Part shown: positions 1 to 8,781 of the stretch, piece by piece
Numbering within the stretch: position 1 is the stretch's first letter
Layout of the letters: each line of letters begins with the position of its first letter
The notes under the pieces: model-generated
What the model was told of the DNA's origin: nothing
What the model saw: only the letters and a program-made list of their open reading frames with translations
Databases searched by the model: none
Source: Putridiphycobacter sp965230485
GTDB taxonomy: Bacteria > Bacteroidota > Bacteroidia > Flavobacteriales_D > Crocinitomicaceae
Assembly (NCBI GenBank): GCA_965230485.1
Contig: CBDDLA010000001.1
Location: 1,054,001-1,118,000, forward strand
Direction: 5' to 3'
DNA length: 64,000 nucleotides
Made by a program: the position numbers and the translations under genes

Positions 1-412
1 AGGAACAATCATTCGAACCGCTGAATGGTTTGGAATTTCACAAATTATAGCCTCTGAACAAACTGTTGACGTCTATAATCCCAAAACGATTCAGGCATCA
101 ATGGGAGCATTTTATTACATTCAGTTCTCATATCAAAATTTAGAGTTATTAATTCCAGAACTTAAGGAAAATGACTTTGTGATTACAGGTGCAACTTTGT
201 CTGGTAAAAATATCTACGTATCTAATTTTTCTAGAAAAACAGCCTTGATTATGGGAAGTGAATCACATGGAATTAAACAACAAATCTTATCAAAATTGGA
301 TCAAGAATTGTTGATTCCGAGTACTGGAAATTCAGAATCATTGAATGTTGGCATAGCTGCAGGGATTTTCTTGTCAGAATATTCTCGGCAAATGTCTAGC
401 CTTCAAAAATAA
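1..412 (+). CDS. TrmH/SpoU-family RNA 2'-O-methyltransferase, C-terminal part (5' truncated by window edge)
   Basis: The frame is open from base 2 to the stop at 410-412, so the gene starts outside the window. The visible ~136 residues contain the three SPOUT/TrmH motifs in order: GTIIRTAEWFGI (motif 1, at the window edge), MGSESHGI (motif 2) and IPSTGNSESLNVGIAAGIFL (motif 3, SAM-binding trefoil knot). Enzymes of this family methylate the 2'-O of ribose in rRNA or tRNA; the exact substrate cannot be read from this part. Its last 17 bp overlap the convergent porT-like gene on the other strand. A trmH-family gene facing porT is, to my knowledge, a recurring arrangement in Bacteroidota. The family call is secure, the target RNA is not. 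Confidence 0.92.
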   Translation, partial: GTIIRTAEWFGISQIIASEQTVDVYNPKTIQASMGAFYYIQFSYQNLELLIPELKENDFVITGATLSGKNIYVSNFSRKTALIMGSESHGIKQQILSKLDQELLIPSTGNSESLNVGIAAGIFLSEYSRQMSSLQK

Positions 413-1100
413 TAGAAAACGTCCAAATTTTGGACTTCAAGCTTGTTATTGGGGCTGAAAAGAAAGTGTTTTCCTGAATTAACGTATTGTTAATACCATT
501 ATTAACTTTTATTTCAAGTGATAATTTGCAATACATCATAAAAAAATCGAACCCTCCACCAAAAAGAGCTGAAAAATCATGTCGTCTCATTTTCATTACT
601 TCTTCTCCAGGAGAAGTTTTAACTTCCGATTGTGTTGCCAAATCTAACCCATAACTAGCTCCAGTAATAGCATAAGCCGCTAAATTATTCAGACGCTGAG
701 TTCTTAGCTTTAGAATTAGAGGGAAGTCAAGAAAAAATGATTCCAACCTCGTTTGTTTAGATCGTAATTCTCCATCATTAAAATGTCCATAATTAAATTC
801 TCGTTCAAGAATAGAAAATCCAGGTAAAAATCTGAAATGAATAAGAGGTGATAAATTAAAAGAGCTTACCATGGCAAAAGTAAAACCAGGAACCTTATTG
901 ATGCTCACGTTGAAAATGGAATCCTGATTATAGACACCTGGTTGAAACCTATATCTAAAATCTGCTGTATTTGTGGCTAATGAGACACCAAAATGAAATT
1001 TTCTCTTGTCAAAATTTGGTAGATTTATACCAACTTGAGCAAAATTGTTAAAACTAAATATTAAGATTAGTGATAATAAGACCCATTTTTTCAACGTCAT
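396..1100 (-). CDS. porT: PorT/SprT-family outer-membrane protein (second tandem copy)
   Basis: 234 aa with an N-terminal signal peptide (hydrophobic residues 6-21, cleavage near FAQ) and a predicted beta-barrel of porin size. The family signature NLPNFDKRKFHFGVSLATN follows the signal directly, and the conserved block KTSPGEEVMKMRRHDF lies near residue 165. PorT is an outer-membrane component needed for type IX secretion and gliding in Bacteroidota. The gene lies 59 bp downstream of a close paralog in the same direction, and the two are probably co-transcribed. Its 3' end overlaps the facing methyltransferase gene by 17 bp. Family assignment is firm. Which of the two copies is the functional secretion component cannot be decided from sequence alone, so the gene symbol is tentative. 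Confidence 0.85.
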   Translation of the reverse strand: MTLKKWVLLSLILIFSFNNFAQVGINLPNFDKRKFHFGVSLATNTADFRYRFQPGVYNQDSIFNVSINKVPGFTFAMVSSFNLSPLIHFRFLPGFSILEREFNYGHFNDGELRSKQTRLESFFLDFPLILKLRTQRLNNLAAYAITGASYGLDLATQSEVKTSPGEEVMKMRRHDFSALFGGGFDFFMMYCKLSLEIKVNNGINNTLIQENTFFSAPITSLKSKIWTFSIIFEG

Positions 1101-1159
1101 GATAAAAAAACGGAAAATTAGTCAAGATATTATATTGATATCCTGATGTGAAGTTTCAG

Positions 1160-1870
1160 CTATCCCTCAAATGTGATAGTAAACCACCACACTTTTGTTT
1201 TTAAAGAATTTAACGGAGCTGTATAAAAAGTATCTTCTTGAATTAATGCATCAGAAAATCCATTTGAAATTTTAATCTCTATTGAAAACTTATAGTAGGC
1301 CATAAAAAAATCAAACCCTCCACCAAATTGAGTAGCAAAATCAGATCTTTTCATTTTCATTACTTCCTCACCTGGTGAAGTTTTAACACCAGATTGCGAG
1401 GCTAAATCTAAACTATATTGAATGCCTGTTAAACCATAAGCTGCAAAATTATTAATCCTCTTCGTTCTCAACTTTAGCATTAACGGAAAATCTAAAAATG
1501 TAGACTCTAGACGGGTAGTTTTAAAAATAAGATCATTATCCTCTAAAACACCATACCTAAATTCCCGCTCCTGAAACGACAAACTTGGCAAGAATCGAAT
1601 ATGAAATATCTCAGAAATATCCCATGAACTCACAATGCCAAAATTAAATCCAGGTACTTTTTGAATACCTACATTAATAATACTATCACCATTATAAACA
1701 CCAGGTTGAAATCGGTATCTAAAATCAGCTGTATTTCCTCCTAGAGAAAATCCAAAATGAAATTTTCTTCTGTCAAATTGAGGAATATTTTTTCCGGGTT
1801 GCGCGTTAGCGTGGAAACCTTGAAAAAGGAAGGATAGGAATAATATTTTTAGGATGATTTTCAAAATCAT
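1160..1870 (-). CDS. PorT/SprT-family outer-membrane protein (first tandem copy)
   Basis: 236 aa with a signal peptide ending near NAQP, then the same signature as its neighbour (IPQFDRRKFHFGFSLGGN, FRYRFQPGVYN, LESTFLDFPLMLKLRTKR, KTSPGEEVMKMKRSDF). By eye the two proteins are identical at well over half of positions along their whole length, including the C-terminal W-F-I-FEG ending typical of outer-membrane barrels, so they arose by tandem duplication. It is the upstream gene of the pair. Its start lies about 90 bp from the divergent Fur-family gene, so the 1871-1961 gap must hold promoters for both directions. The expected role is type IX secretion/gliding as for PorT, possibly specialised after duplication. 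Confidence 0.85.
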   Translation of the reverse strand: MILKIILKILFLSFLFQGFHANAQPGKNIPQFDRRKFHFGFSLGGNTADFRYRFQPGVYNGDSIINVGIQKVPGFNFGIVSSWDISEIFHIRFLPSLSFQEREFRYGVLEDNDLIFKTTRLESTFLDFPLMLKLRTKRINNFAAYGLTGIQYSLDLASQSGVKTSPGEEVMKMKRSDFATQFGGGFDFFMAYYKFSIEIKISNGFSDALIQEDTFYTAPLNSLKTKVWWFTITFEG

Positions 1871-1961
1871 GTCAAAATTAATAAACCCAATTAATATTGA
1901 ATTACTATAAGTCTATTTTTTTCAGAAAAGCACTATATTTACGCTTTATAAGTACATTTGA

Positions 1962-2417
1962 ATGGACAAACAAGAACTACAAGAAAAAGTTAAGGAAATA
2001 TTCAGTAATTATCTTGAAGACAATTCACACCGTAAGACACCCGAAAGGTTTGCTATTCTATCTGAAATATATGATTCTAAAGGGCATTTTGATATTGAAG
2101 CATTATATATTAAAATGAAAGAAAAAAAATACCGTGTGAGTAGAGCCACTCTATACAACACGATTGATTTATTGATGGAATGCAATTTGGTGAGAAAACA
2201 TCAATTTAGTAATACATCACAATATGAAAAAGCCTATGGGTTTAGACAACATGATCATATCATTTGTACAGATACTGGAGAGGTAATAGAGTTTTGTGAT
2301 CCTAGAATTGAAAAAATTAAGTCAACAATTGAAGAGTTATTTAATGTCAAAATTCACCATCATTCCCTTTACTTCTATGGTGAGCGAACAAATCAAAACA
2401 ATGAAACTAAAAATTGA
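1962..2417 (+). CDS. Fur-family (Fur/PerR-like) transcriptional repressor
   Basis: 151 aa of standard Fur length. The N-terminal winged helix contains HRKTPERFAILSEIY and the recognition-helix segment YRVSRATLYNTIDLLMECNLV. The C-terminal dimerisation/metal part contains QHDHIICTDTGEVIEFCDPRI. The regulatory His/Asp/Glu ligands seem present, but each structural-zinc CxxC pair of classical Fur/PerR is reduced to a single Cys (HIIC, EFC). This variation is common in Bacteroidota, so it is not a sign of decay. The start at 1962 gives the family's usual N-terminus. A TACATTTG box ends one base before this ATG and a TATATTTA lies at 1934-1941; either could be the -7 element. The gene overlaps the downstream STAS gene by 17 bp. 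Iron or peroxide response is plausible, but the metal is not determined. Confidence 0.9.
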   Translation: MDKQELQEKVKEIFSNYLEDNSHRKTPERFAILSEIYDSKGHFDIEALYIKMKEKKYRVSRATLYNTIDLLMECNLVRKHQFSNTSQYEKAYGFRQHDHIICTDTGEVIEFCDPRIEKIKSTIEELFNVKIHHHSLYFYGERTNQNNETKN

Positions 2418-2748
2418 TATTGAAAAAATTCAGAATATTACAGAACTAAAAATTTTTGGTGAAGTATTTACTGAAGAAGAATTTGCCCCTCTATTTGAAA
2501 CCATAAATCAACTTTTAGAAGATGATTCTAGAAAATTTATCATTAATCTGGAAGGGATATCTTACATGAATAGTTTAGGACTAAATTCACTCATAAAAAT
2601 ATTCACCAGTATTAGAAATAAAGGCGGTGATATGGTAATTGTTAATATCTCGAAGAAAATTAATCAAGTATTAATACTGACAAAGTTAAATTCAGTGCTT
2701 AATATTGCAGATTCGCATGAAAATGCGATTGAAATATTAAAAAAATAA
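2401..2748 (+). CDS. STAS-domain protein (anti-sigma-factor antagonist type)
   Basis: 115 aa from the ATG at 2401. A longer in-frame reading from 2296 lies inside the Fur gene and does not fit the domain. The whole protein is one STAS domain: beta-strands, then FIINLEGISYMNSLGLNSLI, where the Ser of NSLG sits at the position phosphorylated in SpoIIAA/RsbV. Such proteins bind anti-sigma kinases and are reset by PP2C-type phosphatases. A SpoIIE-type phosphatase is encoded 4.5 kb downstream (7239), which suggests a partner-switching module, although no RsbW-like kinase is in the window. The 17-bp overlap with the Fur-family gene implies translational coupling. Family confident, partner inferred. 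Confidence 0.85.
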   Translation: MKLKIDIEKIQNITELKIFGEVFTEEEFAPLFETINQLLEDDSRKFIINLEGISYMNSLGLNSLIKIFTSIRNKGGDMVIVNISKKINQVLILTKLNSVLNIADSHENAIEILKK

Positions 2749-2834
2749 AATTAGCCATGATTTACGTTCCTAGAATATCATTAAAAAGGTATCGTACATT
2801 GGGTGAGTTTAATTAACAAATTAAAAATAAATAG

Positions 2835-4103
2835 ATGAAGGTTGACGTATTATTAGGGCTTCAATGGGGCGACGAAGGCAAGGGGAAAATTGTTGATGTT
2901 GTTACACCTAAGTACGATATTATTGCAAGGTTTCAGGGAGGACCTAATGCTGGTCATACTCTAATTTTCGAAGGTAAAAAGCAAGTTCTGCATACCATTC
3001 CATCAGGTATTTTTCGTGACGATACAATGAACGTTATAGGAAACGGGGTAGTAATTGATCCCATTACCTTAATGGCTGAAATGAAAGAATTAGAAGCTAA
3101 AGGTGTGGATATGGCCAGTAAGTTACTCATTTCTAAAAAGGCACATTTAATTCTACCTACGCATAAAATTTTAGACCGTTATTCTGAGGAACAAAAAGGC
3201 AAATTGAAAATAGGTTCTACTTTAAAAGGAATTGGCCCGACATACATGGATAAGACTGGAAGAAATGGTATCAGGTTTGGAGATACCCAACTTCATGATT
3301 TTCAAGAAAGATATAATCGTCTGGTTCAAAAACATATTGGTATGCTTGGTAATTTTGATTACGCACCAATATTGGATGAATTTGAACCTCAGTGGTTCGA
3401 CGCTCTTAAGTACCTTTCAAATATTCAATTAATTGATAGTGAACAATACCTAAATGACGCCTTAAAAAATGGAAAATCAATCTTAGCTGAAGGTGCACAA
3501 GGCACCATGTTGGATATTGACTTTGGAACATACCCATTCGTAACTTCGTCCAACACCGTTACAGCTGGAACCTGCACTGGACTGGGAATAGCCCCCAATA
3601 AAGTTGGTGAAGTAATTGGCATTTTTAAGGCATATTGTACACGTGTTGGAAGTGGACCTTTTCCTACTGAATTAAGCAATGAAATAGGACAGGAAATCAG
3701 AAAAATTGGTCATGAATATGGTGCAACTACTGGTAGAGACAGAAGATGTGGTTGGATTGACCTTCCTGCATTAAAATATGCAGTAATGATCAATGGCGCA
3801 ACGCAATTATCAATGATGAAAGCTGATGTTTTGGACAGCTTTGACACAATTGATGTATGTATTGCATATGAAATTGATGGAAAACAATATGATTATTTAC
3901 CATATGACATCACTGCTTTAACAATTAAACCTATATATAAATCGTTACCTGGTTGGAAAACTGATTTAACTGGTCTAAAATCACTTGACAATGCACCAAT
4001 GGCTTTTAAGAACTATATTGCCTATTTGGAACAAGAATTGCAAGTACCAATATCAATAGTATCGGTTGGTCCGGATAGAGATCAAACAATTGTGAGACAA
4101 TAA
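2835..4103 (+). CDS. purA: Adenylosuccinate synthase
   Basis: 422 aa, the full length for bacterial PurA. It joins IMP and aspartate using GTP to make adenylosuccinate, the first committed step to AMP, in the cytoplasm. Signature motifs are all present: GLQWGDEGKGK at residue 7 (GTP P-loop with catalytic Asp), GGPNAGHT near 36 (catalytic His), GIGPTY near 132, QGTMLDIDFGTYPFVTSS near 222, and GATTGRDRRCGWIDLPAL near 299. The start is the ATG at 2835, after an 86-bp leader. The OstA-like gene begins 2 bp after its stop, so it heads a purA-ostA-membrane protein unit. Nothing appears unusual. Confidence 0.98.
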   Translation: MKVDVLLGLQWGDEGKGKIVDVVTPKYDIIARFQGGPNAGHTLIFEGKKQVLHTIPSGIFRDDTMNVIGNGVVIDPITLMAEMKELEAKGVDMASKLLISKKAHLILPTHKILDRYSEEQKGKLKIGSTLKGIGPTYMDKTGRNGIRFGDTQLHDFQERYNRLVQKHIGMLGNFDYAPILDEFEPQWFDALKYLSNIQLIDSEQYLNDALKNGKSILAEGAQGTMLDIDFGTYPFVTSSNTVTAGTCTGLGIAPNKVGEVIGIFKAYCTRVGSGPFPTELSNEIGQEIRKIGHEYGATTGRDRRCGWIDLPALKYAVMINGATQLSMMKADVLDSFDTIDVCIAYEIDGKQYDYLPYDITALTIKPIYKSLPGWKTDLTGLKSLDNAPMAFKNYIAYLEQELQVPISIVSVGPDRDQTIVRQ

Positions 4104-4105
4104 AT

Positions 4106-5674
4106 TTGAAAATAAAATACGACATATTAAAAACGGCGCTTATATTAAGCGCCATTTTTTTGATTAGAAATGCTTGGTCACAGTCCAGTCAAATTGAATT
4201 GGTTCATGCTGATACTTTAGCTAGTAGTGGTCAAATTCAAAACGCTGCTAAATTAATTGGCAATGTGCATTTTAAAAATCAGAATCTTAACCTATTCTGT
4301 GACTCAGCACTTTTTCATCAAACGGATAATTGGGTAAAAGCATACGGTAGAGTTCAGATTAATCAAGGTGATACACTGAATCTATATTCCGATTCTTTAT
4401 ACTTTGATGGCAATACTAATATTGGTAAATTACAGAGCAATGTTAAAATTCGGGATAATTCGTTTAAATTAAATACAGATTCTTTAAATTTCAACACCAG
4501 TACCTCCGTTGCCTTTTATACTAATTATGCATTCATCATAAGTAATGACGAAAGCTTAACGTTGACATCTACTAAGGGAACCTATTATTCTAAAACTAAA
4601 ACATTCATTTTTAAGGATAGTGTTGAATTAGTTCATCCTGACTATCGCGTAGAGTCAGACACGCTTGAATTTCATGCAAATGAAGAAGATATTTTAATTC
4701 ATGGCCCATCTACAATTTGGTTAGACTCGACAACAATTATAACAAAAAAAGCCATTTATCATACTATAACTAACGATATGCAACTTTGGCAAAAGGCGAC
4801 TATTTTTACTTCTAGCCAAATGATACAAGGAGATAGCTTAAGCTTTAATAGTGAAACCGAAAACGCCAAAGGGTATCAAAATATTTTTATTCAGGATACT
4901 CTTGAAAATGTTGACTTAAGAAGTGATTTCATGACCAAAACTGCCAATCTAATAGAATTAATAGGAAATGCTCAAATATTTCAATATCAAAGTAGCGATA
5001 CGATAGGAATTCAAGCAGATACCATTTCGCAATTTAACGATACATTGACAAAAGAATCAATTCAAATTGCACAATCAAACGTTATAATAGAACAAGGTGA
5101 ATTAATTGGACGGTGCGATTCACTTTTTTACAGTGAAAAGGATTCAATTATTAAACTTCAAAAAAAACCAATTGTTTGGCAAACCAATACTGAGTTAAGC
5201 GCCGACTCAATTAGTATTAATATGATTGATAAAACTGTTAATTCAATGAATTTATTTCAAAATGCCTTTGTAAGTATTGAGCATGATTCACTCCATTTCG
5301 ATCAATGCTCCGGAAAGTTAATCAGTGTTTCGTTAGACTCAAATCGCATTAAAAAAATTGACATTTTAGAGAATGCAGAGACCATCTACTTCCCTTCTGA
5401 AGATACAAAAGACAGTATTACGAATCATAAAAATAAGGTTTTAAAAGGTGTAAATTATATGCTATCTAATAACATTACACTGATTTTTGAAAATGAAGAA
5501 ATAGAAAAGATAAGCTTTATTGATCAACCTGATGCAACATTTAAACCACTAAAAGATGCCAAAAAAACAGACTTGTTCTTGAAAAAATTTAAATATCAAA
5601 AATATCTTAAACCAGTGAGCATCTTAAAAAATTTAAGCTACTTTAGTGATCATTCAAATATTGAATCACCTTGA
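4106..5674 (+). CDS. OstA-like (LptA-fold) periplasmic/outer-membrane protein
   Basis: 522 aa, starting with TTG two bases after the purA stop (translational coupling). A signal peptide ends near AWSQSSQ. The remainder is rich in LptA/OstA-type beta-jellyroll repeats, e.g. LFCDSALFHQTDNWVKAYG followed by IGKLQSNVKIRDN, with recurring N-V-x-I/D-S-L patterns. The Bacteroidota OstA-like family has one or more LptA-type folds and probably serves in lipopolysaccharide transport across the periplasm. This is a family inference, since the direct LPS-transport role here is untested. The next gene overlaps it by 4 bp. No frameshift or missing part is visible. Confidence 0.85.
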   Translation: MKIKYDILKTALILSAIFLIRNAWSQSSQIELVHADTLASSGQIQNAAKLIGNVHFKNQNLNLFCDSALFHQTDNWVKAYGRVQINQGDTLNLYSDSLYFDGNTNIGKLQSNVKIRDNSFKLNTDSLNFNTSTSVAFYTNYAFIISNDESLTLTSTKGTYYSKTKTFIFKDSVELVHPDYRVESDTLEFHANEEDILIHGPSTIWLDSTTIITKKAIYHTITNDMQLWQKATIFTSSQMIQGDSLSFNSETENAKGYQNIFIQDTLENVDLRSDFMTKTANLIELIGNAQIFQYQSSDTIGIQADTISQFNDTLTKESIQIAQSNVIIEQGELIGRCDSLFYSEKDSIIKLQKKPIVWQTNTELSADSISINMIDKTVNSMNLFQNAFVSIEHDSLHFDQCSGKLISVSLDSNRIKKIDILENAETIYFPSEDTKDSITNHKNKVLKGVNYMLSNNITLIFENEEIEKISFIDQPDATFKPLKDAKKTDLFLKKFKYQKYLKPVSILKNLSYFSDHSNIESP

Positions 5675-6222
5675 AGCTGACCAAAATATTATTACCATCT
5701 CTGATAGCCTGCATTTGCACTGTGCTTATCATTGGAATAATAGTTTTGTTGCGAATTAGCACTAATCCTTTTCTCTTTAAATTTCTTTTCTTTACAGGGT
5801 ACAGCTCATTTATATTAGCCATAATGTATGCGCTGATTGCTTACTGTAAAACTTGCCCATTAAAACTAGAACGTATACTAGTGTTTACAGGTTTCTTGAT
5901 CATTCTATTTGGCTTTATTACGTTTATGGGATTTTTTAATGCTAACCTCATTTGGAACATCAGTATTTCCTTAGCAATCATTTATCTTTTAATGATTGAA
6001 CTACAACTTATTGGTTGGACTGACATTAAACAAAGTATTTCTGTTAAAATCACCTTTCTCCTTGCGCTAGTTTCCAATGCGTTTTTAGCCTATATTTTTA
6101 TATTTAAAATTCCCCGTCAAGAATTAATAATATTGCTCTATAGTGCAAGTTTTGTATCAATTTTAATGCTTTTTTATGGCATTTATTTCTATCAATCAAA
6201 GAAAGAAATTCAGGTACGCTAA
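5671..6222 (+). CDS. Six-helix integral membrane protein of unknown function
   Basis: 183 aa starting with TTG inside the preceding stop (TTGA overlap of 4 bp), so it is translationally coupled to the OstA-like gene. Hydrophobicity shows about six membrane segments (near residues 7-29, 36-58, 68-90, 94-113, 124-147 and 152-174) joined by very short loops. A lone CKTC motif lies in the second loop. I do not recognise the family. Coupling to an LPS-transport-like gene suggests an envelope role, but this is only context. The ending is a basic/charged tail (SKKEIQVR). Confidence 0.7.
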   Translation: MKLTKILLPSLIACICTVLIIGIIVLLRISTNPFLFKFLFFTGYSSFILAIMYALIAYCKTCPLKLERILVFTGFLIILFGFITFMGFFNANLIWNISISLAIIYLLMIELQLIGWTDIKQSISVKITFLLALVSNAFLAYIFIFKIPRQELIILLYSASFVSILMLFYGIYFYQSKKEIQVR

Positions 6223-6315
6223 TGGTTTGAACAATTAATCATTAATAAGTCTCAACCAAAAGATAAAAACCACTCTTGAAAACCTGTACATTTACGGTGA
6301 ACTCTATACTTAAAA

Positions 6316-7242
6316 ATGAAACTACCAGAGTCTACAACACTTAAAGCTATAGCTGAGCTGGTCAACTGTCCTTTTTACGGTCCTGAAGATTTGACAATTA
6401 GTGGTATTAATGAAATTCACAAGGTAGAAAAGGGTGATATTGTATTTGTAGATCACCCGAAATATTATGACAAAGCACTTAATAGCTTGGCAGATGTTAT
6501 TTTAATTAACAAAAAAGTAACTATTCCTGATGGAAAAGGAATCATTTTGTGCGAAAACCCTTTTGATGTCTTCAATCAAATTACCAGAACATATAGAGCA
6601 TTTGAGCATTTAAATAGTCCTATCAGTTCATCTGCGATTATTGGAAAGGGTACTTCAATTTTTCCGAATGTAACCATTGGTCACCATGTTAAAATTGGTA
6701 CTAACTCAATTATTTACTCTGGAGCGGTAATTGGTGATTATTCAATTATTGGAGATGATGTCATTATTGGACCAAATACAGTAATTGGTCATGATGCTTT
6801 TTATTATAAGAAAAAGAGTACGGGTTACGATCGACTGCATAGCTGCGGGAGAGCCATTATTGAAAACAAGGTCGAAATAGGCGCATTATCTACTATTGAT
6901 AAGGGTGTAAGTGGAGATACTATAATTGGAGAAGGAACTAAAATAGACAATCAAGTTCATATTGGACATGATACTACTGTGGGAAAAGATTGTCTTTTTG
7001 CAGCTAATGTAGGTATTGCAGGATGTGTGACAATTAAGGATAATGTTACCTTATGGGGCCAGGTTGGGGTTGTGAGTGATGTCACTATTCACGAAAACGT
7101 GACTGTATTAGGACAGTCCGGCGTTGGGAGCGATCTTCCTCCTAACAAATCGTACTTCGGATCACCTTGCGGAGAGTCAAGAACTAAATTTAGGGAATTA
7201 GCCGCGTTTAAAAAACTTCCTCAAATTATTGAGCAACTATGA
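6316..7242 (+). CDS. LpxD-like UDP-3-O-acylglucosamine N-acyltransferase homolog
   Basis: 308 aa, slightly shorter than canonical LpxD (~340). The N-terminal ~100 residues form the uridine-binding-type domain (ISGINEIHKVEKGDIVFVDH). Residues ~105-285 are a left-handed parallel beta-helix of hexapeptide repeats (IIGKGTSIFPNVTIGHHVKI onward). The expected catalytic His is in DNQVHIGHDTTVG. A short C-terminal helix follows. LpxD adds the N-linked hydroxyacyl chain in lipid A synthesis. Many Bacteroidota carry a second LpxD-like copy away from the lpxC/lpxA cluster, and this one, coupled by a 4-bp ATGA overlap to a SpoIIE-type phosphatase, could be such a paralog acting on another nucleotide sugar. 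The fold is certain, the substrate is not. Confidence 0.85.
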   Translation: MKLPESTTLKAIAELVNCPFYGPEDLTISGINEIHKVEKGDIVFVDHPKYYDKALNSLADVILINKKVTIPDGKGIILCENPFDVFNQITRTYRAFEHLNSPISSSAIIGKGTSIFPNVTIGHHVKIGTNSIIYSGAVIGDYSIIGDDVIIGPNTVIGHDAFYYKKKSTGYDRLHSCGRAIIENKVEIGALSTIDKGVSGDTIIGEGTKIDNQVHIGHDTTVGKDCLFAANVGIAGCVTIKDNVTLWGQVGVVSDVTIHENVTVLGQSGVGSDLPPNKSYFGSPCGESRTKFRELAAFKKLPQIIEQL

Positions 7243-8480
7243 CTTTTGTCAACGATAAAATATTGGACGAACTAGAACGGAGGATTGTTGATAAAGACTT
7301 TAAGCTAAACTCTTTGTTGGAAATTACTAATTCAATCAATTCTAGTAAACCCATTTCTGAAATACTGACTGTTTATAATTTCATTCTGAAAGAACAGTTG
7401 GGAGTAAAGCGTTTCATGCTTTTTAATAAAGAAGAGCAATGGAAAATGCTTCTGAAAGTAGGGATTAAAGGCACCATAAAAGAATTAAACATTGAGAAAG
7501 ATATTCTTAAGTTTAAAGAAATTACGGTTATTGAATCTTCCTACAAAGCGTACATGAACGAATTTGACGTCATTGTGCCTGTATTGCACAAGGGAAAAGT
7601 ATTGGCTTATCTTATTTTAGGCGGACTTCAAGACATGAAGGCTAGCGAAGGCTCCCCTCTTGCAAATTTAAATTTTATTCAAACACTCACGAATTTAATT
7701 GTTGTAGCCATTGAAAATAAACGCTTATTTAAGGAAAGCTTAAAGCAGGAAGTTGTTAAAAAGGAATTAGAAGTTGCTTCAGAAATGCAAAAGCTTCTAT
7801 TTCCGAGCGACCTACCCAATAACAGCAAACTAGATATTTCGGCAAAATACTTACCTCACAATAAAGTAAGTGGAGATTACTATGACTACATTCAAATAAA
7901 TGAAGACGAATTTATTATTTGTATTGCTGATGTCTCAGGAAAAGGAATATCAGCCGCCATGTTAATGGCTAATTTTCAAGCCACTCTAAGAACTGTATTT
8001 AATTACCAAAGATTTGATCTTGAATTTTTAATCGACGAGCTTAATAAAAAAGTATTCAAAACTGCAAATGGTGAGAAATTCGTTACCTTCTTTATCAGTC
8101 AATACAATAGTAAAACTCGCCGACTAAAGTATGTTAATGCTGGGCATAATTGGCCTATCTTAATCAATAAAAAGACAAAACAGTTTTTAAACAAAGGTAG
8201 TATTGGGTTAGGAATGTTTGAAGAGTTGCCGTTTTTGGAGTCTGAGGAAATAGACATTTTACCAAACACAACACTTTTGCTATTCACTGATGGTGTTGTT
8301 GAGCTCGAAAATGAGAAAAATGAGCAATTTGAAACGGATCGTTTAATCAAAATTGCCAGAAGCTTCTATCCCTTATCAATGGAGGATTTAAATGAAATTA
8401 TTTTTGGAAAATTAGATGAATGGAGAGGTATGAAAAATTATGTTGACGATACCGCAATACTTAGTTGTAGGATTTTTTAG
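7239..8480 (+). CDS. GAF + SpoIIE/PP2C-type serine phosphatase
   Basis: 413 aa. Residues ~25-165 form a GAF-like sensor domain and ~190-413 a PPM/SpoIIE phosphatase with the metal-binding motifs SGDYYDY, ADVSGKGISAAM, NAGHNWP, LFTDGVVE and a terminal DDTAIL. A short helical linker (EVASEMQKLLFPSDLP) joins them, as in RsbU-type enzymes. These dephosphorylate STAS antagonists in partner-switching. A STAS protein is encoded at 2401-2748. The ATG overlaps the LpxD-like stop by 4 bp. There is no transmembrane segment, so it is cytosolic and its stimulus would act on the GAF domain. Enzyme class is firm and the partner is inferred. Confidence 0.93.
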   Translation: MTFVNDKILDELERRIVDKDFKLNSLLEITNSINSSKPISEILTVYNFILKEQLGVKRFMLFNKEEQWKMLLKVGIKGTIKELNIEKDILKFKEITVIESSYKAYMNEFDVIVPVLHKGKVLAYLILGGLQDMKASEGSPLANLNFIQTLTNLIVVAIENKRLFKESLKQEVVKKELEVASEMQKLLFPSDLPNNSKLDISAKYLPHNKVSGDYYDYIQINEDEFIICIADVSGKGISAAMLMANFQATLRTVFNYQRFDLEFLIDELNKKVFKTANGEKFVTFFISQYNSKTRRLKYVNAGHNWPILINKKTKQFLNKGSIGLGMFEELPFLESEEIDILPNTTLLLFTDGVVELENEKNEQFETDRLIKIARSFYPLSMEDLNEIIFGKLDEWRGMKNYVDDTAILSCRIF

Positions 8481-8781
8481 TTTTTTCATTCTTTTTGAAT
8501 GAATTCGAATCTCAATTGTACCAAAAATCAAGAAAAAGTTCTCAATTGAATTACCTTCTAACAAAAATTGAAATGAATTTACACCAAAGCCAGAAGCGGT
8601 TTTTGTAATTCATACCAAAAAACTGTAATCGATTTTACCAATAAATCTAATGATAAAATAAAAGAAATGCCCGAGGCTAATTGACCCAATATTAATATTT
8701 TATTGGGCCAGGAACCGAGAAAATCGTCATTTTTTTTCACCGAATTACAATATAAAAGCAGAATTGAGTTAAATTTGTTTT
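8481..8781. other. 300-bp intergenic region with two weak hairpins
   Basis: No coding frame is convincing here. TTCATTC-TTTTT-GAATGAA at 8485-8503 is an AT-rich hairpin just after the phosphatase stop and may end transcription, though it lacks a clear U-run afterwards. CCCAATA and TATTGGG at 8685-8691 and 8701-8707 form a second stem. A TAAATTTG match (8770-8777) to the Bacteroidota -7 box lies immediately before the GTG of the next gene, without an evident -33 element. Confidence 0.4.

Noticed and set aside
2296..2400. Longer STAS protein starting at 2296.
   Set aside because: The extra 35 residues lie inside the Fur-family gene in another frame and are not part of the domain; the ATG at 2401 is the natural start.
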